Below, one piece after another: positions 7,919-15,057 of a DNA stretch of 45,227 nt. The position numbers and the translations under genes are program-made. How positions within the stretch are numbered: the stretch's first letter is position 1; each line of letters begins with the position of its first letter. Below the pieces are notes generated by a model. That model was not told where the DNA came from, did not search any database, and saw only the letters and a program-made list of their open reading frames with translations. Source of the stretch: a bacterium (GTDB lineage Bacteria; Bacteroidota; Bacteroidia; CAILMK01; JACPUW01). The stretch is from contig WGNN01000036.1 of assembly GCA_016124515.1 (NCBI GenBank), positions 1 to 45,227 of the forward strand, read 5' to 3'.

Positions 7919-9217
7919 ATTCCTTCGCCTTTAGCGTTGGCTATTTCCTTAACTTTTATTGTTTGGCTTCTGGCACTTTTACTTACCCTTCCTGAGCGTA
8001 TGGGGCTTGCCGCCTATGCGGTCAATCTTTTTGATATTTGGTTCAATGGCCTGTGGAGTTTGCTGGCTTTTACCATGCAAATGGTTATGATTTTGGTGCT
8101 TGGACATGTTATTGCGCTCAGTCCTTTGGTTTCGCGGCTCATATTCAGGTTGATACAACTTTTTAAAAATCAGGCGCAGGCCACCACCGGTTTGTTGGTG
8201 TGTACCTTGCTTGTGGCTTTTTTCAATTGGGGTTTGGGGCTCATTTTTGGTGCGGTTATGGCGCGCAAACTGGGCGAATATGCAGCAGCCAAAAACTGGC
8301 CACTCAACTACCCGCTTGCCGGTGCAGCGGGCTATGCCGGACTCATGATTTGGCATGGCGGCATAAGTGGCTCGGCGCCCCTTTCAGTAGCTGCTCCCGA
8401 TCATTTTCTTTTTGGCGAAATAGGCGTTATCAGCTCATCAGAAACCATTTTCAGCCTGCCCAATCTATTGATTAATGCAGCGTTGGTTGTGGTTTTGGCG
8501 CTGGTGGTTTGGTGGTTGGCGCGCAGGTCAACACCCACGCAATTGGCGCCCAACTGGAATTTGCAGGCCACTATTGATCAGCAGCCTGAAAAATACAAAG
8601 CCAACTTGCTGATGCTTTTTTTTGGGGGCATCATGTTGCTGATTTCGGTTTTTGAACTGGTGAAAAACTACAGCGAAACCGGAGATTTTTTCGCTGCCCT
8701 GAGTTTGAATTTTGTGAATTTTTTGCTCTTCGGACTCGCTTTTTTATTGATGGGCAATATGAGCCAATTGGAAAAAGCAGCAGCAGAAGCGAGCTACAGC
8801 GTTTCAGGAATTTTGCTTCAATTTCCGCTGTATGCAGGCATTATGGCCTTGATGGCAAAGAGCGGTCTGCTGGAAATGATGGCCGGCGGTTTCATAGCTA
8901 TTTCTAATGAACACAGTTTTTCGTTATTGACTTTAATAAGCGCTTCGGTGGTGAATTTGTTTGTGCCGAGCGGCGGGGGGCAATGGGCCGTTCAGGGGCC
9001 GGTAATTGTAGAAGCCGCGCAACATTTGGGCGTGGCTATTCCAAAAAGCATCATGGCCTTGGCTTATGGCGACGAACTTACCAATATGATCCAACCTTTC
9101 TGGGCTTTGCCGCTTTTGGGTATTACCAAGCTGAGGGCCAGTGAATTGCTGCCCTATACTTTCAAACTCATGTTGGTGGGCTTTGTGGTGTACGCGCTGG
9201 GGCTATTGTTGTGGTAG
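7901..9217 (+). CDS. atoE: Short-chain fatty acid transporter, AtoE family
   Basis: A 438-residue inner-membrane protein with about 11-12 hydrophobic helices. Blocks typical of AtoE-type carriers of short-chain fatty acids such as acetoacetate or butyrate are visible: FNWGLGLIFGA, MIWHGGISGSAPL and FVPSGGGQWAVQGP. The start is a TTG at 7901; no ATG occurs until residue 34, which would delete most of helix one. It diverges from the DinB gene with only 41 bases between starts, so the two promoters overlap. No fatty-acid catabolic gene is adjacent, so the substrate is inferred from the family. Confidence 0.9.
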   Translation: MKTQIKIPSPLALAISLTFIVWLLALLLTLPERMGLAAYAVNLFDIWFNGLWSLLAFTMQMVMILVLGHVIALSPLVSRLIFRLIQLFKNQAQATTGLLVCTLLVAFFNWGLGLIFGAVMARKLGEYAAAKNWPLNYPLAGAAGYAGLMIWHGGISGSAPLSVAAPDHFLFGEIGVISSSETIFSLPNLLINAALVVVLALVVWWLARRSTPTQLAPNWNLQATIDQQPEKYKANLLMLFFGGIMLLISVFELVKNYSETGDFFAALSLNFVNFLLFGLAFLLMGNMSQLEKAAAEASYSVSGILLQFPLYAGIMALMAKSGLLEMMAGGFIAISNEHSFSLLTLISASVVNLFVPSGGGQWAVQGPVIVEAAQHLGVAIPKSIMALAYGDELTNMIQPFWALPLLGITKLRASELLPYTFKLMLVGFVVYALGLLLW

Positions 9218-9364
9218 TGGAGGGGGAGTATAAAATAGTCTATTTTGGAGTGTCATGGGCTTATTTTTCCGATTATTTCGATATGTATTAGCTAAATTTT
9301 CCAACTGTCGAGGGGCGTATAATTTATTTACATATTCGGTTCAATCTTAGCTGCAGTGTTCCAT
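9218..9364. other. Convergent intergenic region with an inverted repeat; left edge of the accessory island
   Basis: The gap lies between the stops of the transporter and the caspase gene. CGATATGTA (9279-9287) and TACATATTCG (9329-9338) form an inverted repeat around a 41-base spacer. Composition turns AT-rich here and stays so to about 16.7 kb. It lacks the GCCCAAC end seen at the attC-like sites, so I treat it as a possible decayed site only. Confidence 0.4.
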
Positions 9365-10834
9365 TTATTTCGAAGTGTTTTCACTTTGGGGAGCCTTTTC
9401 AGTATCTTTTAAATTTTCCTTATCTCCAGTTGCCTTAGCGTCATTATTTGTTTCATTCTCATCTGAAGAAGTGTTATTGAACTTTTCATCGATATCTTTT
9501 TCTATTCTTTTTTGAAAGTATTGTCTAATCATGTCAACTTTTTCAATAATACCTTTTTTGTCTGCTATTTTAACTTCAGAAGTAACCCATTTAATGTCGT
9601 CATTATTAACTGATTTGTCATCCCAGCTATTGTCATTGTAATTAGTGATGAAAAAGAAAAATCGAATGAATTTTTTCGAAATTAGAAATGCGATGTTGCA
9701 ATAGTAATTGATGAGATTAGGATAGTTACCAATGAATTCAACCATAATTGCTTTAAATGGAACTTCCACTTTTAAGTCGAATCCATCCAAAACAGTATAT
9801 TCTTCACCCCATTCATTGTCAAATTTGGTTGAATAAATGGGAACCGTAAAGTATTGTGTCTTATTCTCTTTTATCCACTTATTAATAACTTGTTTTTTTC
9901 GTACATCTTTAAAATCTTGTAGAAGCTCGACATTGTTCGTATAAAGACTTTGTAACTCTCCATCCAATTGAATTTTTTCAAACTCTTGACCAATTAACTC
10001 TATGTGTTTTATTGCGCCTTCCTTATCAATGTATTCTTTTGCGTCTAGCCTAATGATATCATAAATTGAACTAGACTTGATCTCTGAGTCAATATTGGAT
10101 TTTGACGAAATTTTTAGTGTGCTGAGAAAAGACTTTAAGTCTTTTGATAGCTGACAGAATTTTTCAGTGTAATCTGCTTGAACGACAAAAAATGGTGTTT
10201 GTTCATTATTATTTGCGAATTCATCTGAAATTACATCGATTATATCTTTGTATCGAATTTCATTTGCGCTGTGTTCTATAATGGATTTTACAAAACTATA
10301 AGTGAAATGACTTAAGTTTTTGTCCTGATACGAAGATTGATTATTTAGTGATGAGTTTAAAAAGTAGCATTTATTAAAACCCTGTTTCGTGTCGTTAAAA
10401 TATTTAGTTAGAACATTTCCTTCCTTAATGTATGTTGTTCCCGATTGGCAGGCATCAATTACTTTTACTACTAAGTTGGGTTTAAGAGTTCTCATTAAAT
10501 CATCAACTTCTGTATTTTGTAATGATGTTTGATTTCTTTTTTTGACATCGAAGTCAGAAAGAATGTAATAGAACTCGTCATTGGTAAATTCACCATGACC
10601 TGAATAGTAAAAGAAAAATTCTTCAATACTATTTTCTTTTTGTTTCAAAATAAAATTTGTAAGTAGTTCTTTAGTTTTTGCACTTGTGTGATTTTCATTA
10701 ATGTATAAAATTGGACCAAACCTTTCTGTCTTAGTTATTATTTGGTAAATAGCTTCTGCGTCATTTTTGCAGCCTGGGAGATTGTTTTTTATGTCGGTAT
10801 ATTCACTAATACCAATTATTACGGCAATATTCAT
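9365..10834 (-). CDS. Caspase-like (C14) protease with unknown C-terminal region
   Basis: A 489-residue protein. Residues 1-230 form a caspase/metacaspase fold: VIIGISEYTD strand, NLPGCKNDA loop, catalytic His80 in YYSGHGE and catalytic Cys129 in DACQSG. The rest matches no domain I know. Residues about 255-440 are mixed alpha/beta with an aromatic-rich FIRFFFFITNYND stretch, and the tail is hydrophilic (Lys, Glu, Asn, Thr). No signal peptide is present, so it should act in the cytoplasm. Bacterial caspase-like proteases are often effectors of anti-phage or programmed-death systems, but no activator domain is visible in this chain. It follows the DUF4062 fusion gene across an attC-like site and has lower GC than the core genes. 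Confidence 0.85.
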   Translation of the reverse strand: MNIAVIIGISEYTDIKNNLPGCKNDAEAIYQIITKTERFGPILYINENHTSAKTKELLTNFILKQKENSIEEFFFYYSGHGEFTNDEFYYILSDFDVKKRNQTSLQNTEVDDLMRTLKPNLVVKVIDACQSGTTYIKEGNVLTKYFNDTKQGFNKCYFLNSSLNNQSSYQDKNLSHFTYSFVKSIIEHSANEIRYKDIIDVISDEFANNNEQTPFFVVQADYTEKFCQLSKDLKSFLSTLKISSKSNIDSEIKSSSIYDIIRLDAKEYIDKEGAIKHIELIGQEFEKIQLDGELQSLYTNNVELLQDFKDVRKKQVINKWIKENKTQYFTVPIYSTKFDNEWGEEYTVLDGFDLKVEVPFKAIMVEFIGNYPNLINYYCNIAFLISKKFIRFFFFITNYNDNSWDDKSVNNDDIKWVTSEVKIADKKGIIEKVDMIRQYFQKRIEKDIDEKFNNTSSDENETNNDAKATGDKENLKDTEKAPQSENTSK

Positions 10835-10867
10835 TGATTTGTTTTTTTAAATTAGTTTTTGCATTCC

Positions 10868-10997
10868 AGCTAACGATTTGTATATGGCTTGTGAGAGCTT
10901 CGATGCACTTTCCTGTCCACCGAAAGCAAAACTGATTACGGAGCGAAAACCTTGCTGGTAGCCATTCATCCGACATAAGATATATGCGTTGTTGGGC
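10868..10997 (-). repeat. attC-like imperfect palindrome A (130 bp)
   Basis: On the minus strand the element starts GCCCAACAACGC, eight bases after the stop of the DUF4062 fusion gene, and ends CGTTAGCT 33 bases before the caspase ATG. Its two ends pair imperfectly: GCCCAACAACGCATATATC against the complement of the other end, AGCTAACGATTTGTATATGG. GCCCAAC fits the attC R'' box RYYYAAC; GTTAGCT is one base off the R' box GTTRRRY. It closely resembles sites B and D in length and ends. Confidence 0.6.
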
Positions 10998-11004
10998 AAA
11001 GTAT

Positions 11005-12570
11005 TTATTTGTAATTTAAGAACCTTAGTGTATCTTTTAAATCTTTCATTTCTCTTATGCAATGATTCCATTGGAATGGGTGATCTGGGTTTGTTTTAGA
11101 AGGATTGACACAAAGTGTTGTGGCACCGGATTGATGTGCCCATTCATCATTTAGAGAATTTCCAACAAACAGAACTTCATAAGGCTGAATTCCATTTTCG
11201 TTAACTATTTGGTTGATAAAATCTGCTTTTCCTTCAAAGTCATATTTTGTACCTATGATTGATTTAAGATATCCCTTGTGGTCAAAAAGCATTTTATTTG
11301 CTTTGATTTCGCGAAAATATTTTGCATTCTCTCCAAGAACCGTCTTTACTACATAGTCAATTGAACCAGAGCAAATGTAGAGCTGTATATTATAGCTAGT
11401 TAATTCGTCCAAGACTTCTGATGTTCCATCTACTAAGCGAAAATCTTGAGAAATTCTTTTTAATGTGAGTTCAGATAAATTCTTCTCTTTGAACTTGCTC
11501 TCAGTCAACTCACACCACTTCTTATGAGTAATTTGAGAAGTAGAATATTCCCTGTGTAGGTTATGACATTCATTTACATTATAACCGAGCTTAATCCATA
11601 TTTTTTCCCATGTTGTAAGGTCATCTGATGGATACGTTAAGGTTCCATCAAAATCAAAAACGACAGCTTTGGTTTTAAATAACGACGAGGACTGATCCTG
11701 ATTCTTTTTCTTTCGAACTTGAGTGCCTTTATTTTTAAGATAATACAATAAATATTGAGATAAAAAGTCGTCAGGCAGTCCCGCTTTAAGGTTGCCAATG
11801 CTACACTGTAATGAATCTGCTACTCTATTTAGTTCAGCAAAAGTCAATTTCTTAAAATCTGCTGGTTCAAGTTTGCTTTTATGTAAGGCTGTATCTTCAA
11901 TACCTTTAATTTTACTTTCGCTTATGCCTGTCTTATTCGCAAGTTGCTTTTGTGACAAGCCTTGATGACGTCTAAAATAAAATAGTTTATAAGGATTAAC
12001 ACTAATTTCTTGTTTCTCTCTGACACGAAACTTTTGAGTGGTTGTCAAATACTTGTGAAAGAGACCAGCCCATTGTTTGTTTAGCTTTGTTTTAATGTCA
12101 GCGGTTGAATTATAAGTATGAATATAACGGAAAGCCTTGTCTTCATATATCTCATTTATGAACGTTGCCATATGAATGCCGTCAATGTAGTTGAAAATGA
12201 AATCTTTTGGCATTCCATGTTTCTTCCAAGAATTATACTCGTCCACCGTACTCTGAAATATGAATACAAATATCGGAAGGCCTAAACTACGGGCAGTATG
12301 GTATTCATTTTGAGTTACAGAAGAATTGGTTCTATCCGAAAATTTCGAGAAGGAACCAAATTTCTCCTTTAAGATTAGAATAAACAAAGAGCATTCTGAG
12401 ATCTCGTCATAACAAGAATTTTCAATAGGTTGATTCAATTGAAAAGTAACATCATCCTTTTCAAAGACAACTGGTATATATCCATACTTTGTTATGAAAT
12501 CTGCTATTTCAGCTCTAACATCCTTAAGGTCCGAGTAAGTCGAACTAATGAACATCCTAGGTTCAGCCAT
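11005..12570 (-). CDS. DUF4062 - XRE-type HTH - HAD phosphatase fusion
   Basis: A 521-residue three-part protein. Residues 5-110 are a DUF4062 domain (FISSTYSDLKDVRAEI is its hallmark), an alpha/beta domain often found at the front of STAND-type immune NTPases. Residues 195-265 are an XRE-like helix-turn-helix (GLSQKQLANKTGISESKIKGIE). Residues 300-515 are a HAD phosphatase with motif I DFDGTL (D306, D308), motif II ICSGS, the motif III Lys in EGKADF and motif IV VGNSLNDE (D475). All HAD catalytic residues are present, so it should be active. No NTPase module is present. A direct repeat with promoter and micro-ORF precedes it and an attC-like site follows. The role is unknown; defence or signalling is inferred from DUF4062 and from the caspase neighbour. 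Confidence 0.85.
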   Translation of the reverse strand: MAEPRMFISSTYSDLKDVRAEIADFITKYGYIPVVFEKDDVTFQLNQPIENSCYDEISECSLFILILKEKFGSFSKFSDRTNSSVTQNEYHTARSLGLPIFVFIFQSTVDEYNSWKKHGMPKDFIFNYIDGIHMATFINEIYEDKAFRYIHTYNSTADIKTKLNKQWAGLFHKYLTTTQKFRVREKQEISVNPYKLFYFRRHQGLSQKQLANKTGISESKIKGIEDTALHKSKLEPADFKKLTFAELNRVADSLQCSIGNLKAGLPDDFLSQYLLYYLKNKGTQVRKKKNQDQSSSLFKTKAVVFDFDGTLTYPSDDLTTWEKIWIKLGYNVNECHNLHREYSTSQITHKKWCELTESKFKEKNLSELTLKRISQDFRLVDGTSEVLDELTSYNIQLYICSGSIDYVVKTVLGENAKYFREIKANKMLFDHKGYLKSIIGTKYDFEGKADFINQIVNENGIQPYEVLFVGNSLNDEWAHQSGATTLCVNPSKTNPDHPFQWNHCIREMKDLKDTLRFLNYK

Positions 12571-12598
12571 AATCGTCTATTTTATATTTTGCCACAAC

Positions 12599-12706
12599 TC
12601 ACCTATATCTTAAACAACCTACACATTTCCCCCATCGCCAACCGACATGCCATGCTATCCCAAACACAGCGGCATGTTTCAATAAAGTAATCGCGTTCAT
12701 TTTCAT
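12599..12706 (-). CDS. Micro-ORF in repeat copy 1 (35 residues, frameshifted against copy 2)
   Basis: The reading frame starts ATGAAAATGAACGCG and encodes MKMNAITLLKHAAVFGIA, then diverges from copy 2 because of a one-base insertion near the 18th codon, and stops 28 bases before the DUF4062 start codon. It may be a decayed copy, or translation of this region may matter more than the peptide made. It is too short for the ORF track. No family was recognised. Confidence 0.35.
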   Translation of the reverse strand: MKMNAITLLKHAAVFGIAWHVGWRWGKCVGCLRYR

Positions 12707-12730
12707 AAGGCATTCATTTTTAGTTGCAAA

Positions 12731-12738
12731 CAAACATA
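12731..12738 (-). promoter_or_regulatory. -7 box TATGTTTG in repeat copy 1
   Basis: TATGTTTG on the minus strand fits TAnnTTTG and is kept in copy 2 as TAAGTTTG at the matching place. It lies 24 bases upstream of the micro-ORF ATG and should drive the DUF4062 fusion gene. A -33 element is not evident. Confidence 0.5.
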
Positions 12739-12896
12739 AGGCAAAAAACGATAGGGTGTGCCAGCCTTCATTTTATTGTTTTGACGAGCGGGGCGGTGCG
12801 AATACCGTCAATGGGTGGAAGAAATCACATTCAGGGCATTTCCTTTTCAAAAAGTGGTATTTGTCACTAAAGACATTTTTGCAAACTATTTCGGAG

Positions 12897-13031
12897 AGGA
12901 AACGCAGGGTTTTCAATTGGCTGATCGTAGAAGGAATAGGGTAGGTGGGGCGGCCTGCACAATATTAGATAGTGGTACTCAGCTGTAATTTTTCACTTCA
13001 ACCCGGCTGATACAAAACCGGTGTTATGGGC
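12897..13031 (-). repeat. attC-like imperfect palindrome D (135 bp)
   Basis: On the minus strand it starts GCCCATAACACCGGTTTTG, downstream of the acetyltransferase gene, and ends GCGTTTCCT. The ends are complementary in part: TAACACCGGTTTTGTATC against AAACGCAGGGTTTTCAAT read from the far end, followed by AGCCG against GGCTG. Both end boxes deviate from the integron consensus, so this is the weakest of the three full-length sites. Confidence 0.5.
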
Positions 13032-13080
13032 ATGTGGTTTGTCTTAAATCATTTTGCCCGTTTTATTAAAAAGGCATTGT

Positions 13081-13446
13081 CTATTTTTGGAAGCCAACTT
13101 TCGGATAATAGTCCATTGCTGTTGGTGCAGAAAGAAGGATTAATGCGGTCTGTTCGCCAATTTCACTTTTAGTTAGTTCAATTAGTTTTCTTCCTATCCC
13201 GCTCGATTGATAGTCAATTCTAACCGCAAGGTCAGATAGGTAACAACAATAGCAAAAGTCTGTCAATGAACGTGAAATACCAATTAACCTGTCATTTTCC
13301 CAGGCAGTGACAATTAAATTGGAGTTGTCATACATTTTGGCAATTCGTTGTTTGTCAGCAGTTGGTCGCTTAATGCCTGAGCTATTATAAACATCAATGA
13401 TTTGGTCGGTGTCTGGTCTTATGTCTGTTCGGTATATTATCTCCAT
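13081..13446 (-). pseudogene. GNAT acetyltransferase, probably frameshifted near the 3' end
   Basis: The open frame gives 121 residues with a clear GNAT fold. YLSDLAVRIDYQSSGIGRKLIE is the strand plus acetyl-CoA-binding loop, and APTAMDYYPKVGF is the common C-terminal block. The frame stops at TAG right after GFQK. Adding one A to the A5 run at 13084-13088 (minus strand) would continue as KIDNAFLIKRAK and stop at 13049, which is the ending expected for this family. So either a real one-base deletion or a homopolymer sequencing error is present. The protein lacks only its last strand and may still fold. Substrate unknown. It sits in the cassette-like array with an attC-like site downstream. 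Confidence 0.7.
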
Positions 13447-13561
13447 TTTGATATTATGTTTTAATTTTCGTTGATCAAAACTTTGCTGTCATTTTGTGTC
13501 GTTTTATTTAGAGTAAGTCTGTTGTTGTTCAGGCGTTCTGCCATGACCAATGGCGTTGAGT
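13447..13561 (-). repeat. Possible partial attC-like site C
   Basis: On the minus strand ACTCAAC (13555-13561) fits RYYYAAC and lies 22 bases beyond the macro-domain stop. It is followed by a small hairpin GCCAT-TGGTC-ATGGC. No matching far end was found before the acetyltransferase start, so this is at best a truncated or divergent site. Confidence 0.25.
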
Positions 13562-13583
13562 ATATGCATAGTAGGAGGTGGTG

Positions 13584-14183
13584 TTATTTCTGCCACAAAG
13601 CTCCGTCGGTATTTATTCTCCAATGATATTTCTGAGCGACTTCATAAGTTGCAAAGTCCATTTTTTGGTTATGCTCTATTTCTAAAAAGGCCTGATACAT
13701 TTGGTTGGCAGCGATGTCTCTGGGCATTTTTCCAACTCCGGTACAAAAACCAGGAATAGCGATTTCGTTTATTTGTTCATGTCGTTTAGCTTCAATAAGT
13801 GCTGCCTTCATTGCTAAATATGCATTTACAGAGGTAGCAATATTGAAGCTCATTGGAACTCTCATCGTAGGTGCCGAAATCAAATAAGGAATTAAATCGT
13901 CGTTTGTTGGTATGGTGAGTGCTTTTCCAACTAGAAGTTCACCTTCGGGGAGTTGTTTAATTATTTTTTGTAATTCATCTTGAAGGTTCCAACCAAGTCT
14001 CAAAGAAATTGCATAATCGACACCTCCGTCCATAAAACCAAAGGAATTTGCCGGACTCACTATAGCATCAACGGTCACTTCGGTTAAGTCACCTTGCATA
14101 ATTGTCACATTTTTTTCTGAATGAAAATATTTATTCCAACTATCAACCATCTCTTGGTTTCTATCTATCACAATATATCTCAT
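13584..14183 (-). CDS. Macro-domain (ADP-ribose-binding) protein
   Basis: A 199-residue cytoplasmic protein made of one macro domain. The binding motifs are visible: VDAIVSPANSFGFMDGGVDYAI (about residues 37-58, with the Asn and Gly-rich loop that hold the distal ribose and phosphates) and IPGFCTGVGKMP (about residues 142-153). Macro domains bind or hydrolyse ADP-ribose derivatives, including ADP-ribosylated targets and NAD breakdown products. It is a single-gene unit between attC-like site B and the possible site C. Such proteins are frequent in defence and toxin-antitoxin settings. Whether it is a hydrolase or only a binder cannot be told. Confidence 0.87.
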   Translation of the reverse strand: MRYIVIDRNQEMVDSWNKYFHSEKNVTIMQGDLTEVTVDAIVSPANSFGFMDGGVDYAISLRLGWNLQDELQKIIKQLPEGELLVGKALTIPTNDDLIPYLISAPTMRVPMSFNIATSVNAYLAMKAALIEAKRHEQINEIAIPGFCTGVGKMPRDIAANQMYQAFLEIEHNQKMDFATYEVAQKYHWRINTDGALWQK

Positions 14184-14221
14184 AGTAATTTTCCTGAATG
14201 ATTAATTCGATTTCAAATTTA

Positions 14222-14352
14222 GGTCAACGCCTGCGGCCAAAAAAACGTGCGGATAAGAACCGAAAATCACGTGTGCACCCGAGGACGTGATACAGAAGAA
14301 AATTATGATTTTATGGCATTTTACGAGCATGTGTTTTTAGGCGTCGTTGGGC
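14222..14352 (-). repeat. attC-like imperfect palindrome B (131 bp)
   Basis: On the minus strand it starts GCCCAACGACGCCT, five bases beyond the stop of the two-TM gene, and ends AGGCGTTGACC 38 bases before the macro-domain ATG. The ends pair as GCCCAACGACGCCT against GGTCAACGCCT, then AAAAACACATGC against AAAAAAACGTGC with a bulge. The R''-like box GCCCAAC is identical to that of site A. Confidence 0.6.
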
Positions 14353-14358
14353 ACGTAT

Positions 14359-14883
14359 TTACTTCTTAATTCTTTCATTAATCGCATTGTATAGCTCTCT
14401 GGATGAGCAGTTAAGTCCAGATGAAGAAATTACAATTGGAGTACCATTAGTTCTGAAATTGTTCTCTAAAACTTTCTTTTTCCACCCATTTGGTATTCTA
14501 TTCAAATACGTGTCTGGGTTTTTAACTACTATTAAGATTAATGATTGTCCAGAGACATTTAGTGTCTTCAATTCAGTGATGTCATCAATTTGTATTTCGC
14601 CTATAGAGGTCATGGATGAATTATCAATGATTGATTTATCTGTAATTACAATTGCGGGACTTTTTTTGTTGAGATTCCTGATTAGAAGGACTATGAACGT
14701 TGAAAAGATTATAATTAGTGATGAACCTAGAAAAGTGTGATTTACCGGAATCTCAAAAAAGGTAATTGTCCATTCATCAAGTCCAAAAATTACAAGTAGT
14801 CCTATCAGACAAATCAAACTACAAGTTGCGAGAAGAAATTTAGTTTTGGTCTTACTGACAAAGTATTCAAGGGTAGTATTCAT
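14359..14883 (-). CDS. Two-TM protein with PH-like domain (STM3941-like)
   Basis: A 174-residue protein with two hydrophobic helices (about residues 16-34 and 48-66), then a soluble domain of about 100 residues. The segment AIVITDKSIIDNSSMTSIGEIQIDDITEL followed by LILIVVKNPDTYLNRI resembles the PH-like domain of STM3941-family membrane proteins; I am moderately sure of this. No enzymatic motif is visible. The direct-repeat promoter unit ends right at its start codon and an attC-like site begins five bases after its stop, so it fits the layout of a single-gene cassette exactly. Confidence 0.75.
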   Translation of the reverse strand: MNTTLEYFVSKTKTKFLLATCSLICLIGLLVIFGLDEWTITFFEIPVNHTFLGSSLIIIFSTFIVLLIRNLNKKSPAIVITDKSIIDNSSMTSIGEIQIDDITELKTLNVSGQSLILIVVKNPDTYLNRIPNGWKKKVLENNFRTNGTPIVISSSGLNCSSRELYNAINERIKK

Positions 14884-14911
14884 TTTAGATCTTATATGTT
14901 GCCCAATTCAC

Positions 14912-15025
14912 TTAAATGTTAAACACACTACCCATTTCGCCACATTTCCCCCCATCGCCAATCGACATGCAGGCCAGCCCAAACACAGCGGCATGTTTCA
15001 AGAAAGTAATCGCGTTCATTTTCAT
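14912..15025 (-). CDS. Micro-ORF in repeat copy 2 (37 residues)
   Basis: The frame ATGAAAATGAACGCG to TAA encodes MKMNAITFLKHAAVFGLA then CMSIGDGGKCGEMGSVFNI. It is intact, has a basic then hydrophobic N-terminal half followed by a Gly-rich, two-Cys tail, and ends 28 bases before the next start codon. A second in-frame ATG occurs two codons in. The first 18 codons are almost identical in copy 1. It could be a leader peptide coupling translation to the cassette gene, or a small membrane-active peptide. I do not recognise the family. Confidence 0.45.
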   Translation of the reverse strand: MKMNAITFLKHAAVFGLACMSIGDGGKCGEMGSVFNI

Positions 15026-15049
15026 TAGGTATTCATTTTTTGTTGCAAA

Positions 15050-15057
15050 CAAACTTA
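15050..15057 (-). promoter_or_regulatory. -7 box TAAGTTTG in repeat copy 2
   Basis: TAAGTTTG fits TAnnTTTG and corresponds to TATGTTTG of copy 1. It lies 24 bases upstream of the micro-ORF, so the spacing from box to ORF is the same in both copies. Confidence 0.5.

Larger units (their letters stand above)
12571..12803 (-). repeat. Direct repeat copy 1: promoter plus micro-ORF ahead of the DUF4062 fusion
   Basis: This stretch matches 14884-15122 in the same orientation over its whole length, with small indels. Shared blocks include cccccatcgcca, cccaaacacagcggcatgtt, aagtaatcgcgttcattttcat, gttgcaaacaaac, ggcaaaaaacgatagg and ccttcatttta. Reading on the minus strand it holds a -7 box, then a short ORF, and it ends at the start codon of the gene. 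The homology stops beyond about 12803. The rest of this 510 bp gap holds attC-like site D. Confidence 0.85.

Noticed and set aside
9365-9400. attC-like site immediately after the caspase stop
   Set aside because: The sequence after the stop has no GCCCAAC-type box; only an unrelated inverted repeat is present.
12756-12944. 62-residue plus-strand ORF crossing the repeat edge
   Set aside because: It spans the boundary between the direct repeat and unrelated sequence, and the matching frame in copy 2 does not continue the same way.
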